Shown here in pieces: positions 43,850 to 54,121 of a DNA stretch of 64,000 nucleotides. Position 1 is the stretch's first letter. Every line of letters starts with the position of its first letter. The notes beneath the pieces are model-generated. The model made no database searches. It was not told the origin of the DNA and saw only the letters and a program-made list of their open reading frames with translations. This DNA comes from Isochrysis galbana (taxonomy: Eukaryota; Haptophyta; Isochrysidales; Isochrysidaceae), in contig CM030939.1 in NCBI GenBank assembly GCA_018136815.1, positions 3,031,419-3,095,418 of the forward strand, in the 5' to 3' direction. The translations under genes and the position numbers were made by a program.

Positions 43850-44384
43850 GGGTCCAGAGGCAAGCGCGCCCCCCCGAAGGGGGAGGAGAGAGAGCCAGTG
43901 GGGGGGGGAAAGAACTCGAAGGTTAGGCGGGATATGTGGAAAGAACAGAGCTGAAGAAGGGATCGGCATCGCCGACGGTGGAGGAGGTCGAGAGAAGCCG
44001 CTCAGTGCGTCAACTTCGAGCACTTCAGACACCTGAGAGATATAAGTACCCTGAGGTGTTTTATCCAATCCTCCCTCGCACACCATGTAGAAAAATTCTT
44101 CAACAACTGCAGCCCGCTTCTTCTCCCTCTTTACGAGGCTTCTTCTCTCTCTTGGTCGGTGTCCCCGGGCCACCATTTGGATCATTTCCCCCCGCGAGCG
44201 AGATGAGAGAGCACCGCGACGACGCCCCCTCACGCTCTCGCTCCGACCCTGCCCCTCTCTCCTCGCCTCTCACCTCTTCTCTCTCTCCTCCTTCATCTTT
44301 TCTCCCTCCACTCAGCTCTCTTTCTTTCCTCTGAACTCCACTCTCCACTCTCCTCTCCCCCTCTCCCTCTCCGTTCCCCTCTCC
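43180..44384. other. Intergenic, low complexity
   Basis: Contains a C20 run at 43507-43526, (GA)n at 43817-43847 and purine- or pyrimidine-rich tracts up to the RING gene. Open frames here are compositional. No gene supported. Confidence 0.4.
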
Positions 44385-45707
44385 ATGTCCCATCGACTGC
44401 TTGCCCTTCTACTCCCCGCTCTCGCGGCAGCCAGCCGTCGGGCAAGCAGCGTAGTCTTCAGCCTCATCGGCCACAACTGTCTGGTGCCGCCCAATGCCTC
44501 CTCCCACCAGTCCTTCACCTACTCTCGGCGTGAGTGCCGGATGCTCTGTGCTTCTGACCCTTCCTGTGCGGCAGTGCATGCCTCGCTGCTGCCAGACGGG
44601 CGATGGAAATGCGTGGCGATCGGAGAGGTCGACGGGGGAAACGGCCAGTGCCTCGAGAATTCATGCTGCTATTTCAAAGGCGTGCCGCCAGAAGGCATAC
44701 AGAGCTTTGGCTCAATGCTCGCCGCAGATGATGAGATGGCGGTCCAGCCGAGCGCAAAGGGCGCGACGTTGATGTCGACGCCCGTCCTCATCGTGTTCAC
44801 GCTTAACGTTCTCGTACTTGCCTTCTGCTTAACTTACTGCATTTCGCGTAATCGGCGACTCCACTTCATCCCTCCCACTCCGGATGAGCGCCAAATGGTG
44901 GAGTTGCGGCAGCGTGTCGCAGCACTGCCCACGACAACGTGCAAGCTTCGTGGAGTCGCGCCCCTTCCGGGCGACGAGAGCACCAACGTCTGCACCACAA
45001 AGCCGGAGGCACAGGCCAATTCGTCACAGGCCCCGCCGTCCACCGCTTCTGACCCTGCTGGTGGCAACACAATGGGTGGCGCCGGCCGGTGGACGCTAGT
45101 ACGCTTGGTGCGTCGCATGTGGAGACATGTTCGCCGCCGCGTGGACCTGCCACACAAATCTGTTGGGGTTTTGGCTAAGCAGTGTAACCAGTCTGATGAC
45201 CTCGAGACTGGGAGCGGACGGGCATACGGAGAGGACGAGTGCGCTCTTTGCATGAACCTGTACGAACCAAAGGAGACCATTCGCCACCTGCCATGCCACC
45301 ACTACTTTCATGCTGCGTGCATCGACCGCTGGCTCACCGGGGGCGTTTATCGCACCTGTCCTCTATGTAAGGCCGACCCCTTGCCGCCTATTATGGGGCA
45401 GGATGCGCGCACGGAGGCCACTGCCGTCGAAACCGTCGTGCTGCAGCGCCCTGAGGGGGCGGAACATGAGCAGCATGCCGCCAATGCCACCGATGAGCCC
45501 ACTGCCGGTGCCCCTAACACCAATGACGTACGTGCCTCGGTGGCACAACGGTGTGATGGTAGCGACCTCGATGCTGGCGCTGTGGAGACGCAAGCCGACT
45601 TGCAGCGGATGACTGTCTCGGGGACAATCGATGAATCTGGCGCGTGTGCGTCAACAACGAACTCTGCCGGGGTAGATCCTCCACAGGATGAAGGACCTCT
45701 CGAGTAG
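44385..45707 (+). CDS. Membrane RING-H2 E3 ubiquitin ligase
   Basis: Single exon, 440 aa. A signal peptide (LLALLLPALAAAS, residues 4-16) is followed by a luminal or extracellular Cys-rich domain (about 30-97; CRMLCASDPSCAAVH, CLENSCCYFKG) of apple/PAN-like spacing. One transmembrane helix lies at about 130-153 (VLIVFTLNVLVLAFCLTYCI), then a cytosolic basic linker. A RING-H2 finger at 286-326 reads CALCMN, then LPCHHYFHAACIDRWL and CPLC, with all eight ligands present. The C-terminal 110 residues are polar and low in order. The layout resembles GRAIL/RNF13-type PA-TM-RING ligases, with a PAN-like domain in place of PA. It probably ubiquitinates endomembrane or surface proteins. Start chosen because it gives the signal peptide. 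Confidence 0.85.
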   Translation: MSHRLLALLLPALAAASRRASSVVFSLIGHNCLVPPNASSHQSFTYSRRECRMLCASDPSCAAVHASLLPDGRWKCVAIGEVDGGNGQCLENSCCYFKGVPPEGIQSFGSMLAADDEMAVQPSAKGATLMSTPVLIVFTLNVLVLAFCLTYCISRNRRLHFIPPTPDERQMVELRQRVAALPTTTCKLRGVAPLPGDESTNVCTTKPEAQANSSQAPPSTASDPAGGNTMGGAGRWTLVRLVRRMWRHVRRRVDLPHKSVGVLAKQCNQSDDLETGSGRAYGEDECALCMNLYEPKETIRHLPCHHYFHAACIDRWLTGGVYRTCPLCKADPLPPIMGQDARTEATAVETVVLQRPEGAEHEQHAANATDEPTAGAPNTNDVRASVAQRCDGSDLDAGAVETQADLQRMTVSGTIDESGACASTTNSAGVDPPQDEGPLE

Positions 45708-46315
45708 ACGGCGGTCGATTTGTTCACTCATTCTCGACTGTCGTGCACGACCTTCAAAGAAACGTCTGAGCCATGACTAAGGAGCAAGAAGGCACCCGGC
45801 AGCGCTCACAGTGTAGTCGCAAGCATTCATGTGAGTGCACGCCCCGAAGCTCGGAGTTCATTAGCTTCTTTTTCTTTGAGTGATGGCAGGGCTCTGCGAC
45901 ATCAGTGTCTCCTCTAATCTCGAGATTGATGACAAGGTTCTGTTCCACGAGGACAGGCAGAATCTCGAGAGCCGCAAGCCCTAGGTCGCCTCGAGCAGCA
46001 ACCGCACCACGGCGACCTGTACTAGCCACTACGGATAGTCCAAGGCTCTATCCTATCCACATAGGTGCTAAAGCATCCTCCATCACATGTTTGAATGACT
46101 ATAATAGCCTCTCCCGCATGACCTTCATGTCATCTGCTGCTGCTAGCAGCTTGGATGTGTGTTCTTCTTCCCCTCTGACTTGATTTTCCACAGCTCGTGC
46201 ATGTGGCGCCTTTTTCACATTCAATCTCACCTTCGCGCTGTCATTTGCTCTCTCGATGGTTGGCGTAGGTGCATACGGTATATCGGTATAGCGGTATACA
46301 CGGTCCCAAATTTTG
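45708..46315. other. Intergenic, nothing recognised
   Basis: 3' flank of the RING gene. A minus-strand frame at 46029-45754 (LAALEILPVLVEQNLVINLE) looks protein-like but has no identified partner exons. Confidence 0.3.
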
Positions 46316-46335
46316 GCTTCTTAATTAATATCCTC

Positions 46336-47116
46336 AACTAAGTTTATACTTGGTCCGCCCATGGGGGGGCACGAGCCCCCCCCCCCTCTCCACTCCTCCC
46401 CTGCCATGGGGGAAGAACCACCCATGCTCCCCTGGCAGCCGCCTGATGGCTTGCGCCAGGAGCAGACAGCCCTACTGGCACCCACTCTCTCCCTAGCAGG
46501 CTCGCCTGCCTCGCGCGTCCTGGCCAGTCGTGGCCAGCCCATCGCTCCAACGCCCCCTCCCCCCCTGGTCGACAGGCAGACAGGTGCAGCGTGGGGGCCC
46601 CAGAGGCTCGGGAGCGCCAGCGAGGGAGAGGCAGGGGAGGCCAGGGCCCAGCCCTAGTCTCCTCTGCCCCCTGAGCTGGCCTCCAGGAGCCTCCAGGGGC
46701 CGCCAGAGGGCAGCGGGAGGCCTGCCGCAGGCGCGCCATCGCGCGTGCCGCAGGAGAGGGGAGAGAGAGCGCGGAGAAGGGGGTGGGCGCGAGCGAGAGC
46801 TCCGCCCACCGGAAAATCGGTAAGTCTCGCGCCTGTTTCCTGTTTACAGGATAAGACGAGACAGACTCCGCCGCCAGCCCAGGAGGCATAGGAGGAAGGG
46901 GGGAACGGATCACCGGGGGCGGGGGGGGGGGCGCAGGCCACCGGACCATATCTAAGCCCTCCACCCCAATCCCCCTAGTAGTGTACGGGGGGAGCCGCCT
47001 GATGGCGGGGGGAGAAGGGCCGGGGGAATGGGGGTGTAGAGAGTATGCTACGTGCTACTTGTAGTGGGTGAGAGGTTCCATTCGCCGCGAGTGCGGTAAG
47101 AACATTAAAAAATTTT
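46336..47116 (+). mobile_element. Short LINE-derived element (S type), complete, 15-bp target-site duplication
   Basis: TTAATTAATATCCTC occurs at 46321-46335 and 47117-47131. The 781-bp element starts with the hairpin AACTAAGT-TTAT-ACTTGGTC, then ATG in MGGHEPPPPLHSS, a Pro-rich ORF1-like frame of about 160 codons. It carries CCTGTTTACAGG near 46850, C- and G-rich spacers, and ends GTGCGGTAAGAACATTAAAA plus AATTTT. It sits in the 3' end of the element at 47132-48230. The best reference copy of the short family in this window. Confidence 0.85.
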
Positions 47117-47131
47117 TTAATTAATATCCTC

Positions 47132-48230
47132 ACCGCCGCTCACGCAGCTTTAGGCATCTAGCCTCGACGCTCCCGTTCTCTCCCTGCCTTCCTTAACTCC
47201 CGCATCCCACCTTGCGGCAACCCCCTATATGCGTAGCGCGTCCTTGAAGTCGTTCATGTCTTCCTTCAGATTGTCGAAGGCGAACTTCTGACGGATTGGA
47301 GGTTATGGATGGAACAGGAGGGACCGAACGGGACGGACGGTAGGCGGCGGCAGGCACGGCATTTTGGCCATTGGCGGGCGGGACGGGCAGACCGTCTTCC
47401 ATGGTTGGAAGATGGATGGCGGGCAGTGGCGAGGGCGAGCGCGAAGACGGAGCGGACATAGCGGATAGCGAGGGTGAGTGGGTGAGTGAGTGGATTTGGT
47501 TGGTGTTGTAAGATTGCTGGTTACGACTGAGCGAGAGCGAGAGCGAGAACGAGGGAGCGAGGAGCGACTGGGACGAGGGACGAGGGCGACAGAGGCCGAC
47601 AGGATACCAATCCGACGAGTCCGACAACAATCCGAGACACGCACACTTGACTTTCACCCAACATTCCTCCACACTAACGTATCTTTCTCCACTTGGGCGG
47701 GGGAAAACACAGAAGGAAGGAAACAAGGAAGAGAAAGCCGACAAGAGAGCGATGATGCGACGGAAGAGCCGACGGCGAACGGCGGTTACCGCGAACGAGT
47801 AGATAGAAAGTAAGGAGGGAATCTACGAGCGTAAACCGGAAGGGGAGAGAGGGTAGGCTTCGCGCGGGGGAAAGGTCCGCAACGACGAACACCTACGACG
47901 AGAGCGAGAACGAGCGCGGGGGAACGACAGCAAGGAGGGACCAAAGGCAGAGCAAGGCCCAAGGTGCAAAGGAGCGAAACAGGAGCGAGACAGGCCACAA
48001 AGGGGCGCAACGGCAAGGAGCGAGGGGCGAGTTACGAGTGAAGAGTTCTACAAGTTACGAGTAAAACTCCGCGGCAACAAGAACGACTGGGCTCGAAGAC
48101 GCCTAAGGTCGGAAGTCGATCGCGGATGCGACACCCCCCTGCTAGAATCGAGCGTCCTCGCGAGGTAGAGGTGAGCGAAACAGATGGGGACAGAAAGCAA
48201 AGACAAGAAGACAAGGCAAATAAGCAATTA
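47132..48230 (-). mobile_element. Non-LTR element of MSxPSS type (D), interrupted at its 3' end
   Basis: Minus strand. A 5' region of several hundred bases (48140 to 47460) matches 52870-53215 plus 54122-54480 in reverse. ATG at 47459 begins MSAPSSRSPSPLPAIHLPTM; the frame runs to 47193 and then to a 3' UTR ending GCGGTGAGGATATTAATTAA, completed at 46316-46335 beyond the nested element. It has no reverse transcriptase, so it is internally deleted. The 5' limit is uncertain. It supplies the uninterrupted (empty) version of the site occupied at 53216-54099. Confidence 0.65.
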
Positions 48231-50274
48231 AGGTGAGCCACACCCGTCCGGACTGGGAGGTGAAGAATCGGCGGTCGGCACGGCAGTCCGCAAGACCGCA
48301 GGATTCAGTATAATAGTCCCCTCTCTTCTCTCTTTTACGAGAGTTTTACCTGAGGGTTTAGGCGGTGTGGCGGACGCCCAACTATTACACGGCTGGGGGC
48401 GTGGTTGTGGCTTGTGATGTAGAGAATTGTTGAGGCATGGGAAGGAGCCCTCCAACCAAGGGCGACCGTGGACCGTGCTCAAGGAGGGCTGAGCACAGGG
48501 AGCACTGGGGCTGGAGGGAGGCATGGCACCGGCGGGGACACCGCTCACACGAGCATGGGGCGATGGCGGTCGAGAGAGCTCGCCCAGAGCCCCCGGGAGT
48601 GCGGCCATGGGCGCGACTCTCGGGAACTCTGGGACAAGAGAAAACGCGGGAAACACACAAACACACGGGGGGGGCGCGCAAGGAAAGAAAGGGGGTGCAC
48701 ACATGAGAAACCAAGGGAGGGGGATCGAGAGCGATCACCCCTATCCTAACACACGGGGCGAAGGACGAAGGAGATCGAGATCGGAGGATCCCGACCGGAC
48801 GGTGGGGGTGCACGCCCGAAGAGCAAAGGGGGGAAAACAAAACACACGAAGGGAGGAAGAGCAAAGGAGAGAGGCTCCCTTGGGAGAAACCTAAGGGCGG
48901 CTCTCCCCCTAACCACAACAACTACACGATACAAAACAAGGAAAGAACAAGGAAGCCGAAGATAGTCGAAGACCAATTCGATTATTATTATTGTAAACGG
49001 ACTATGGACTACATTTGTTTGATGGCTCAACTTTATTTAGTCTGTCCCACATTCGACGACGGAACGTGACCTCGTGACTCGTGACCTCCGTGTCGGCCAA
49101 GTGTCCCCCCCCCCCCCCCCCTTCCCCCCGGTGCCCGGTGCTATTAGGGGAATACAGGAATACAGGAATACATGCGGGGGGCTCAATTGGCGGGTTTCGA
49201 GTCCGAGTGCTGAGTGTTCGTGCCCCATATAGCGGCCATGTGGCTAGGCGTGTTTGGTGTTTGGTGCAAGGCTAGTGGCAGTAGCGGCACTAAGCACTAA
49301 CGCTCATATTATATACAACTACTACTAGTAGTATTAAAATAGTAACACTCTCATGCCTCTATGAGAGTGGCAGTAGCGGCACTATGAGGGGCTCGCCTTT
49401 GGCCTTTGGCACATGAGCTTCCGGTGAGCAACCAGCAATCAACCTCGGCTCCATGGCTCTCGGGTCGCTCGAGAGAGCGAATAGCCGAGCGCGTGCCGTT
49501 GTTGGAGCTCGTTCGAGCTCTCACGCGCCATGGTTGGATCTTATCCCTGACTGCCCTTCTTCCTATAAATCAAAGCTTGCGGGAAAGCGGGGAAGCGTCC
49601 TCTCGACGCCCATCGAGGATGGCGCCGTGGTGGGCGGGGCTGGGAGGGGAGGGGGGTGTCCTGGTTTTGTTGCGGCTTCCGCGGGGGGAGTGGAGCCGAG
49701 GCGCGGCGCCCCCTCGATCAGTTGGGGGAACGAAGTGGAGTAGAGAGAGGAGAGAAGAAATAGGAGAGAACAGAGGAGAGAGAGCGCACACAAGACTGAC
49801 AGGGAAGAGAAGATCAGCGAGAGGAGGGAGAGAGAAGAAGAAGAAGAAGAAGAAAGACAGGGACACACACAAGAGATGAGATGAGAAACCCCTCTGAAAA
49901 CCGGAGCGCCGACCCCGCCGGTTCGTTCGTTCCCTCGCATTCGCTCACTCGGAGCCGTCCAACCTCAAGCCGCCAACCGTCCCACCAACACCAGCCCCAC
50001 CAAAACGTGTGCCCGCGCCCTCGTGCCGACGACACAGCGCACCGGCGAAGTCCACCCGTGCTCCGATCGCGCCCGAGGCAGCACTCTCATGCTCTCAAAG
50101 CGCGCGACACTCCTATCAGCTAGCACTTCTGCGCTTGAGCGACAGTGCACGTTGGCAGCAAGCACCTGCTGTCAGCGCCCGCCCAGAGTCCACGCCCCAT
50201 TGAAAAACGCTACAATAATGGTCGTCGATCGCATAGCACTCATCAGCATGCTGTCCCACGCCCCACAGGAAGAC
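48231..50274. other. Intergenic, low complexity
   Basis: A minus-strand Pro-rich frame (48704-48228, containing MAALPGALGELSRPPSPHAR) resembles ORF1 starts of the retroelements but is not assignable. 49200-49400 has a segment similar to 52680-52740 (GGCAGTAGCGGCACTA / GGCGGTAGCGACACTA). (GAA)n occurs at 49836-49855. The last 400 bases are the promoter side of the ankyrin gene. Confidence 0.35.
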
Positions 50275-51710
50275 ATGGGCAACTCGGGATCCTCCATTGC
50301 AGACCACCCGCTGAATGAGGCCAAGAAGAACAAGTGGAACAGCTATTTCCGCAAGCTCGAGCTCGGCATGTGCACGGTGCACGACAAAGTCCCCAAGGTG
50401 ATGCATGCTACGTAAAATAGTGCCGCACAAGACGCACGCAGCAAGCAAATTGCCTATCCTACCCCTCGGCTCCGTACCTCCTGGTCCTGACGTGAGTGCT
50501 CCCTCCTGTGCGTTCCTCCAGACGGGATGGCAAGCTCTCCATTTTGCCGCGTGGGGCGCGTCCGCCGATGTTGTCAGTCGACTGATCAAGGCTGGTGCTA
50601 ACGTTGAGTGTCAGGATGATAAGGTGGGCCTCGGCTTCCGATGAAATGGAGCCATACCTGTCTGTACTCGTGGCTGTGCCCCAAGACATCAGCACGTCCG
50701 ATGGCCTTGCTTGCCTCATGATTGCAGGGAAGGACACCGCTCTTCAAGGCCGTGCGCAAGAACAATCCCGAAGCGGCTCGCAGGCTGCTAAAGCACGGCG
50801 CCAATATCAATGCACGTGACTATCAGGGGGACACTCCACTGCACTTCGCCGTCGAGAAAGGCGAGCTCGACTTCATTAATTTGTTGCACGAGCATGGAGC
50901 CGACCTCGATGCAAAGAACCACATTGTGCGCGCCGGCAAGCCTTACGCCGGACGCTCTGAAGACTTCCGTCCATGCGCACGACGTGTTCAATCTGCAAGT
51001 TGTTCTGTTTATTCAGAATTATTACTTTCTGTACGTGACGCCTCGTAGGGATGGACTCCATTGCACGTTACATGTTTGTTGCATCGTGCCGAATGTGCTA
51101 TGAAGCTCGTTGACCTTGGAGCAGATCTGTATGCCAAGACCAATGTGAGTCACGCCAGTCTATCTTAGGCAAGCTGAAATGATCGGTGGCCAGAACATTG
51201 CTGATGGGCACTCGCTTTGCTTTGCAGAACAACACGATGGCCATAGACATTGCCGAGAATTGTGGATGCTACAAGGTCGCCCTTTGGCTTGCAGACAAGA
51301 TGTCGACCAGCAAGGCGGAGCGCACATTGGCCGTCGACCATAGCTCCTCGGTCCTCTCAGGCCGCTCAACGGCCGCTGCATCCTCGCCCGGCGCAAGCCC
51401 CACCAAGTTTGTCACGTCCAAATTTGTCATAGATGCGCTTCCCGCTGCAAATGCTACGCAAGAGGCTGAGGCCGTCGCGCGCATCACTAAGGAGCTCGAG
51501 CCCATATTCGACAACCTCAAATGCTCGCACCTACTGCGCGCCGCCGCCATGTGGTGCGTGCAGCAGGGAGCAGAGACACTGCAAGACGTCGCTAGTGATG
51601 AGACTTGCGTCATTGACCTTGCGGATGTGATTGATTTGCCCCGCCTCAAGCGCAACAAGTTCATCACGGAGATGACGGGCCACGCGCCCCAGTTGCAATA
51701 TGGCGAGTAA
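50275..51710 (+). CDS. Ankyrin-repeat protein with N-myristoylation-type start
   Basis: Five exons, 50275-50397, 50522-50623, 50728-50925, 51049-51144 and 51228-51710, all phase 0 with GT-AG borders, give 333 aa. The start MGNSGSSI fits an N-myristoylation signal, which is why this ATG was preferred over upstream ones. Ankyrin repeats follow one per exon or so: TGWQALHFAAWGASADVVSR, GRTPLFKAVRKNNPEAARRL, GDTPLHFAVEKGELDFINLL, GWTPLHVTCLLHRAECAMKL and NNTMAIDIAENCGCYKVALW. The C-terminal 110 residues are helical (AVARITKELEPIFDNL ... LADVIDLPRLKRNKFI) and resemble no named domain I can recall. Probably a membrane-tethered scaffold; partners unknown. Confidence 0.8.
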
Positions 51711-52869
51711 TCGCAAGCCGTCCCGCAATCAAAGCTTGTAGTGAGGTGGCCTTGTGCCGGCTATAGACCAAATCTATGGCACCTTATCGGTTAAATGCAT
51801 TTCGCTGTGGCCATTGATGAAGCGCTCGCCTCTTCCATCCTTTGGCATCGCTGAACCAAAAGGGGTTCACAAGTGCGGACGCAACAATTGTTGAAGGGCT
51901 CATGGAGTGGGCCCGGATGATGAGCACCAAAGTGTCCATTTAAATAATGGGGAATGCAACGGCGGACGACGAGCATTCATGCGCATTCCACTACAACGTC
52001 GATGCTCAATGTCAATGACATGGATTTCACGGCCAATAGCCAATAGAGCATCGTTCGTCATTCGTGGCAATTGCAACTACTCCGTACGTGAGCATGTAAT
52101 CAAAGCTGCGTGATGCGCGATTCAATGGAGATTTTGGCTCGTTCTTTCTAGTAGTTCCCCTGATCGTGACCTGCATCTGGTGTACTCGTGTGTTCAATAG
52201 ATGTGTACAGGGCTTAACACTTAATGATTTATTAAAGCATTGATTCGCCGGTGTGCAGTGGCGCAAAAATCAATAGCAATAGAAGGCGGGCAATCACACG
52301 CATGACGGTCCCGCGCGGGGAAACTCTGCACATCACGTCATTGGGTTGTGCGTGTCCGCCGATGGACGCCCCCGTGGGACCGATGATACACATACAGTAA
52401 CGGGTGGGTTTATAAATGCAGCGCGTAGCGCACCGTGGGCCATTTAACTTTATAGTCGGTTCGCATGGGGGATGAACACTACACTAGTAGAATGAATAAC
52501 ATTTGGATACATACACACACACAAGCTATCTGCTAAGGGAGGTGTCACACACCACCACACAGTTGCCTGTCAGCTGTTGGCATTGAGCACTCAGGAAGTG
52601 GGGACTACTCATTCCCCTGGGCCCCTGGGAGGTAGAATCGGGTGCTTAGCTGCCTGCGCGCCGTGGGTCATAATGCGGTCATATGTGTCGTGGCTTGGCG
52701 TGTTGGTGCATGGCTGGTGGCGGTAGCGACACTAATATTTAGTTGTTTTTTATTGAAAATATGAGTGCGAGGGGTGCATCCCTCCCGAGCCGAGTGGCGA
52801 GTGGAGGAGAAGGTGGTACGAAATAGAGGGCCAAGCAAACGACCTAGGCCTAGGGCCACGCGCGAGGCG
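51711..52869. other. Intergenic, nothing recognised
   Basis: 3' flank of the ankyrin gene. 52680-52745 shares a short segment with 49225-49290. No gene or defined element. Confidence 0.35.
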
Positions 52870-53215
52870 ATATTTGTCGCATCCGCGATCGACTTAAGAC
52901 CTTCTGCCGCTTCGTGCGTTCTCGTGCTCAATCGTTCTTGTTCGCCGCGGAGTTTTACTCGTAACTTGTAGAACTCTTCAGTCGTAATTCGCTCATCGCT
53001 CCTTGCCGTCGCGCCCCTTTGTGGCCTGTCTCGCCTCTGTTTCGCTCCTTTGCACCTTGGGCCTTGCTCTCTCTTCGGTCCCACCTTGCTGTCGTTCCCC
53101 CGCGCCTGCTCTCGCTCTCGTCGTAGGTGTTCGTCGCTGAGGACTTTTCCCCCAGCGCGAAGCCTGCACCCTCTCACCCTCTCGCTCCTTTCGTTTTATG
53201 CGCATAGATTCCCTC
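52870..53215 (+). mobile_element. MSxPSS-type element (D-prime), 5' part
   Basis: Matches the reverse of 47830-48150 (shared CGCATCCGCGATCGACTT, GCGGAGTTTTACTCGTAACT, GTGGCCTGTCTCGCC). Continues at 54122 after an 884-bp insertion. The left limit is approximate. Confidence 0.65.
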
Positions 53216-54099
53216 AACTAAGTTTATACTTAGACGCGATGGAGCGCGCCGCCGCGACTCCCCTCTCCCTCGGGCCCCCCGCCGAGGGCGCCCCCCCAGT
53301 GCCCATGTGCCCATGGAGCAGCCGCTATCGAAGCGGCCGCGTCCGCCCACCGAGGCCGAGCAGGTGCGTGCGACTCCGGTCGCGCCACACGGCCCGTGGC
53401 CCCGGCCACACCACCCATGGCAGCCATGCTGGCCTCCCCCATGGGGGGCAGCAGGCTGCTGGCAGCACCCCATCAATGCCAGGCTCAAGCAGCCACCCTT
53501 CCATTGGGCATGCCTTATGGCAGAGGCCCCTCTCGCCCTGGCAAGGGCCGCGCTGCTCCGGCAGCGCGGCGCGAGGCCGGGTGGCCCCTATGGGCACAAC
53601 ACACACCTCCCCACACAAGTCCTCGACCGCACGCACTAGCAAAGCCTCACAAGGGAGAAAACCGAAACTCAAGTCCCCGCGTGAGCCCGTCTTTACATTC
53701 AACGACAAAGGCACACTGATGTTAGGCGGCAACCTGGCCGCAATAGCCAATGCACTCCAACTAACGGAAAAGCTAGCTTAACCGCGCATAAGCCGTCGCG
53801 ACGCTTCACCCACCCGCCCTGCCTCAACCCCCGGAAACACGGAGGCACGCCGCCCATCTCCTAGGTTCAAAAAGAAGCAATATAGAAACCGATAGCCCGA
53901 TGGTACAGGAGGAAGGAGTGAAAAAACCTATCGGGGATCGGTGCACACCGTCTGCTGCAGGAAACCGAATACACCCAGCCCCTAGGTAGCGCACGAGGGA
54001 CGGGCCGCAAGGCAGGTGGAGGGGGGATGAGAGCGGCGGGCGAGGCTGCATTTATTAGAGTGCAGAGTCGCGTGCGCGGCGAGAATATTAAGAAGTTTT
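53216..54099 (+). mobile_element. Mini-LINE: ORF1 start joined to ORF2 end, 22-bp target-site duplication
   Basis: A 22-bp target-site duplication ending GCGCATAGATTCCCTC lies at 53194-53215 and 54100-54121. The element starts AACTAAGTTTATACTTAGAC, with ATG at 53240 (MERAAATPLSLGPPAEGAPP). After a frameshift the ORF1 sequence continues KRPRPPTEAEQV. Near 53630 it switches to the ORF2 C-terminus (SKASQGRKPKLKSPRE, then GGNLAAIANALQLTEKLA, stop about 53781). The 3' UTR is of LINE type and ends GAGAATATTAAGAAG plus a T-run. Both termini are intact, while the endonuclease, reverse transcriptase and knuckle are absent. Confidence 0.85.
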
Positions 54100-54121
54100 T
54101 TTTATGCGCATAGATTCCCTC

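Noticed and set aside
10147..46355. AACTAAGTTTATACTTAGTT as a rho-independent terminator or transposon TIR
   Set aside because: The genome is eukaryotic and the sequence occurs at only one end of each delimited element, so it is neither a bacterial terminator nor a terminal inverted repeat pair.
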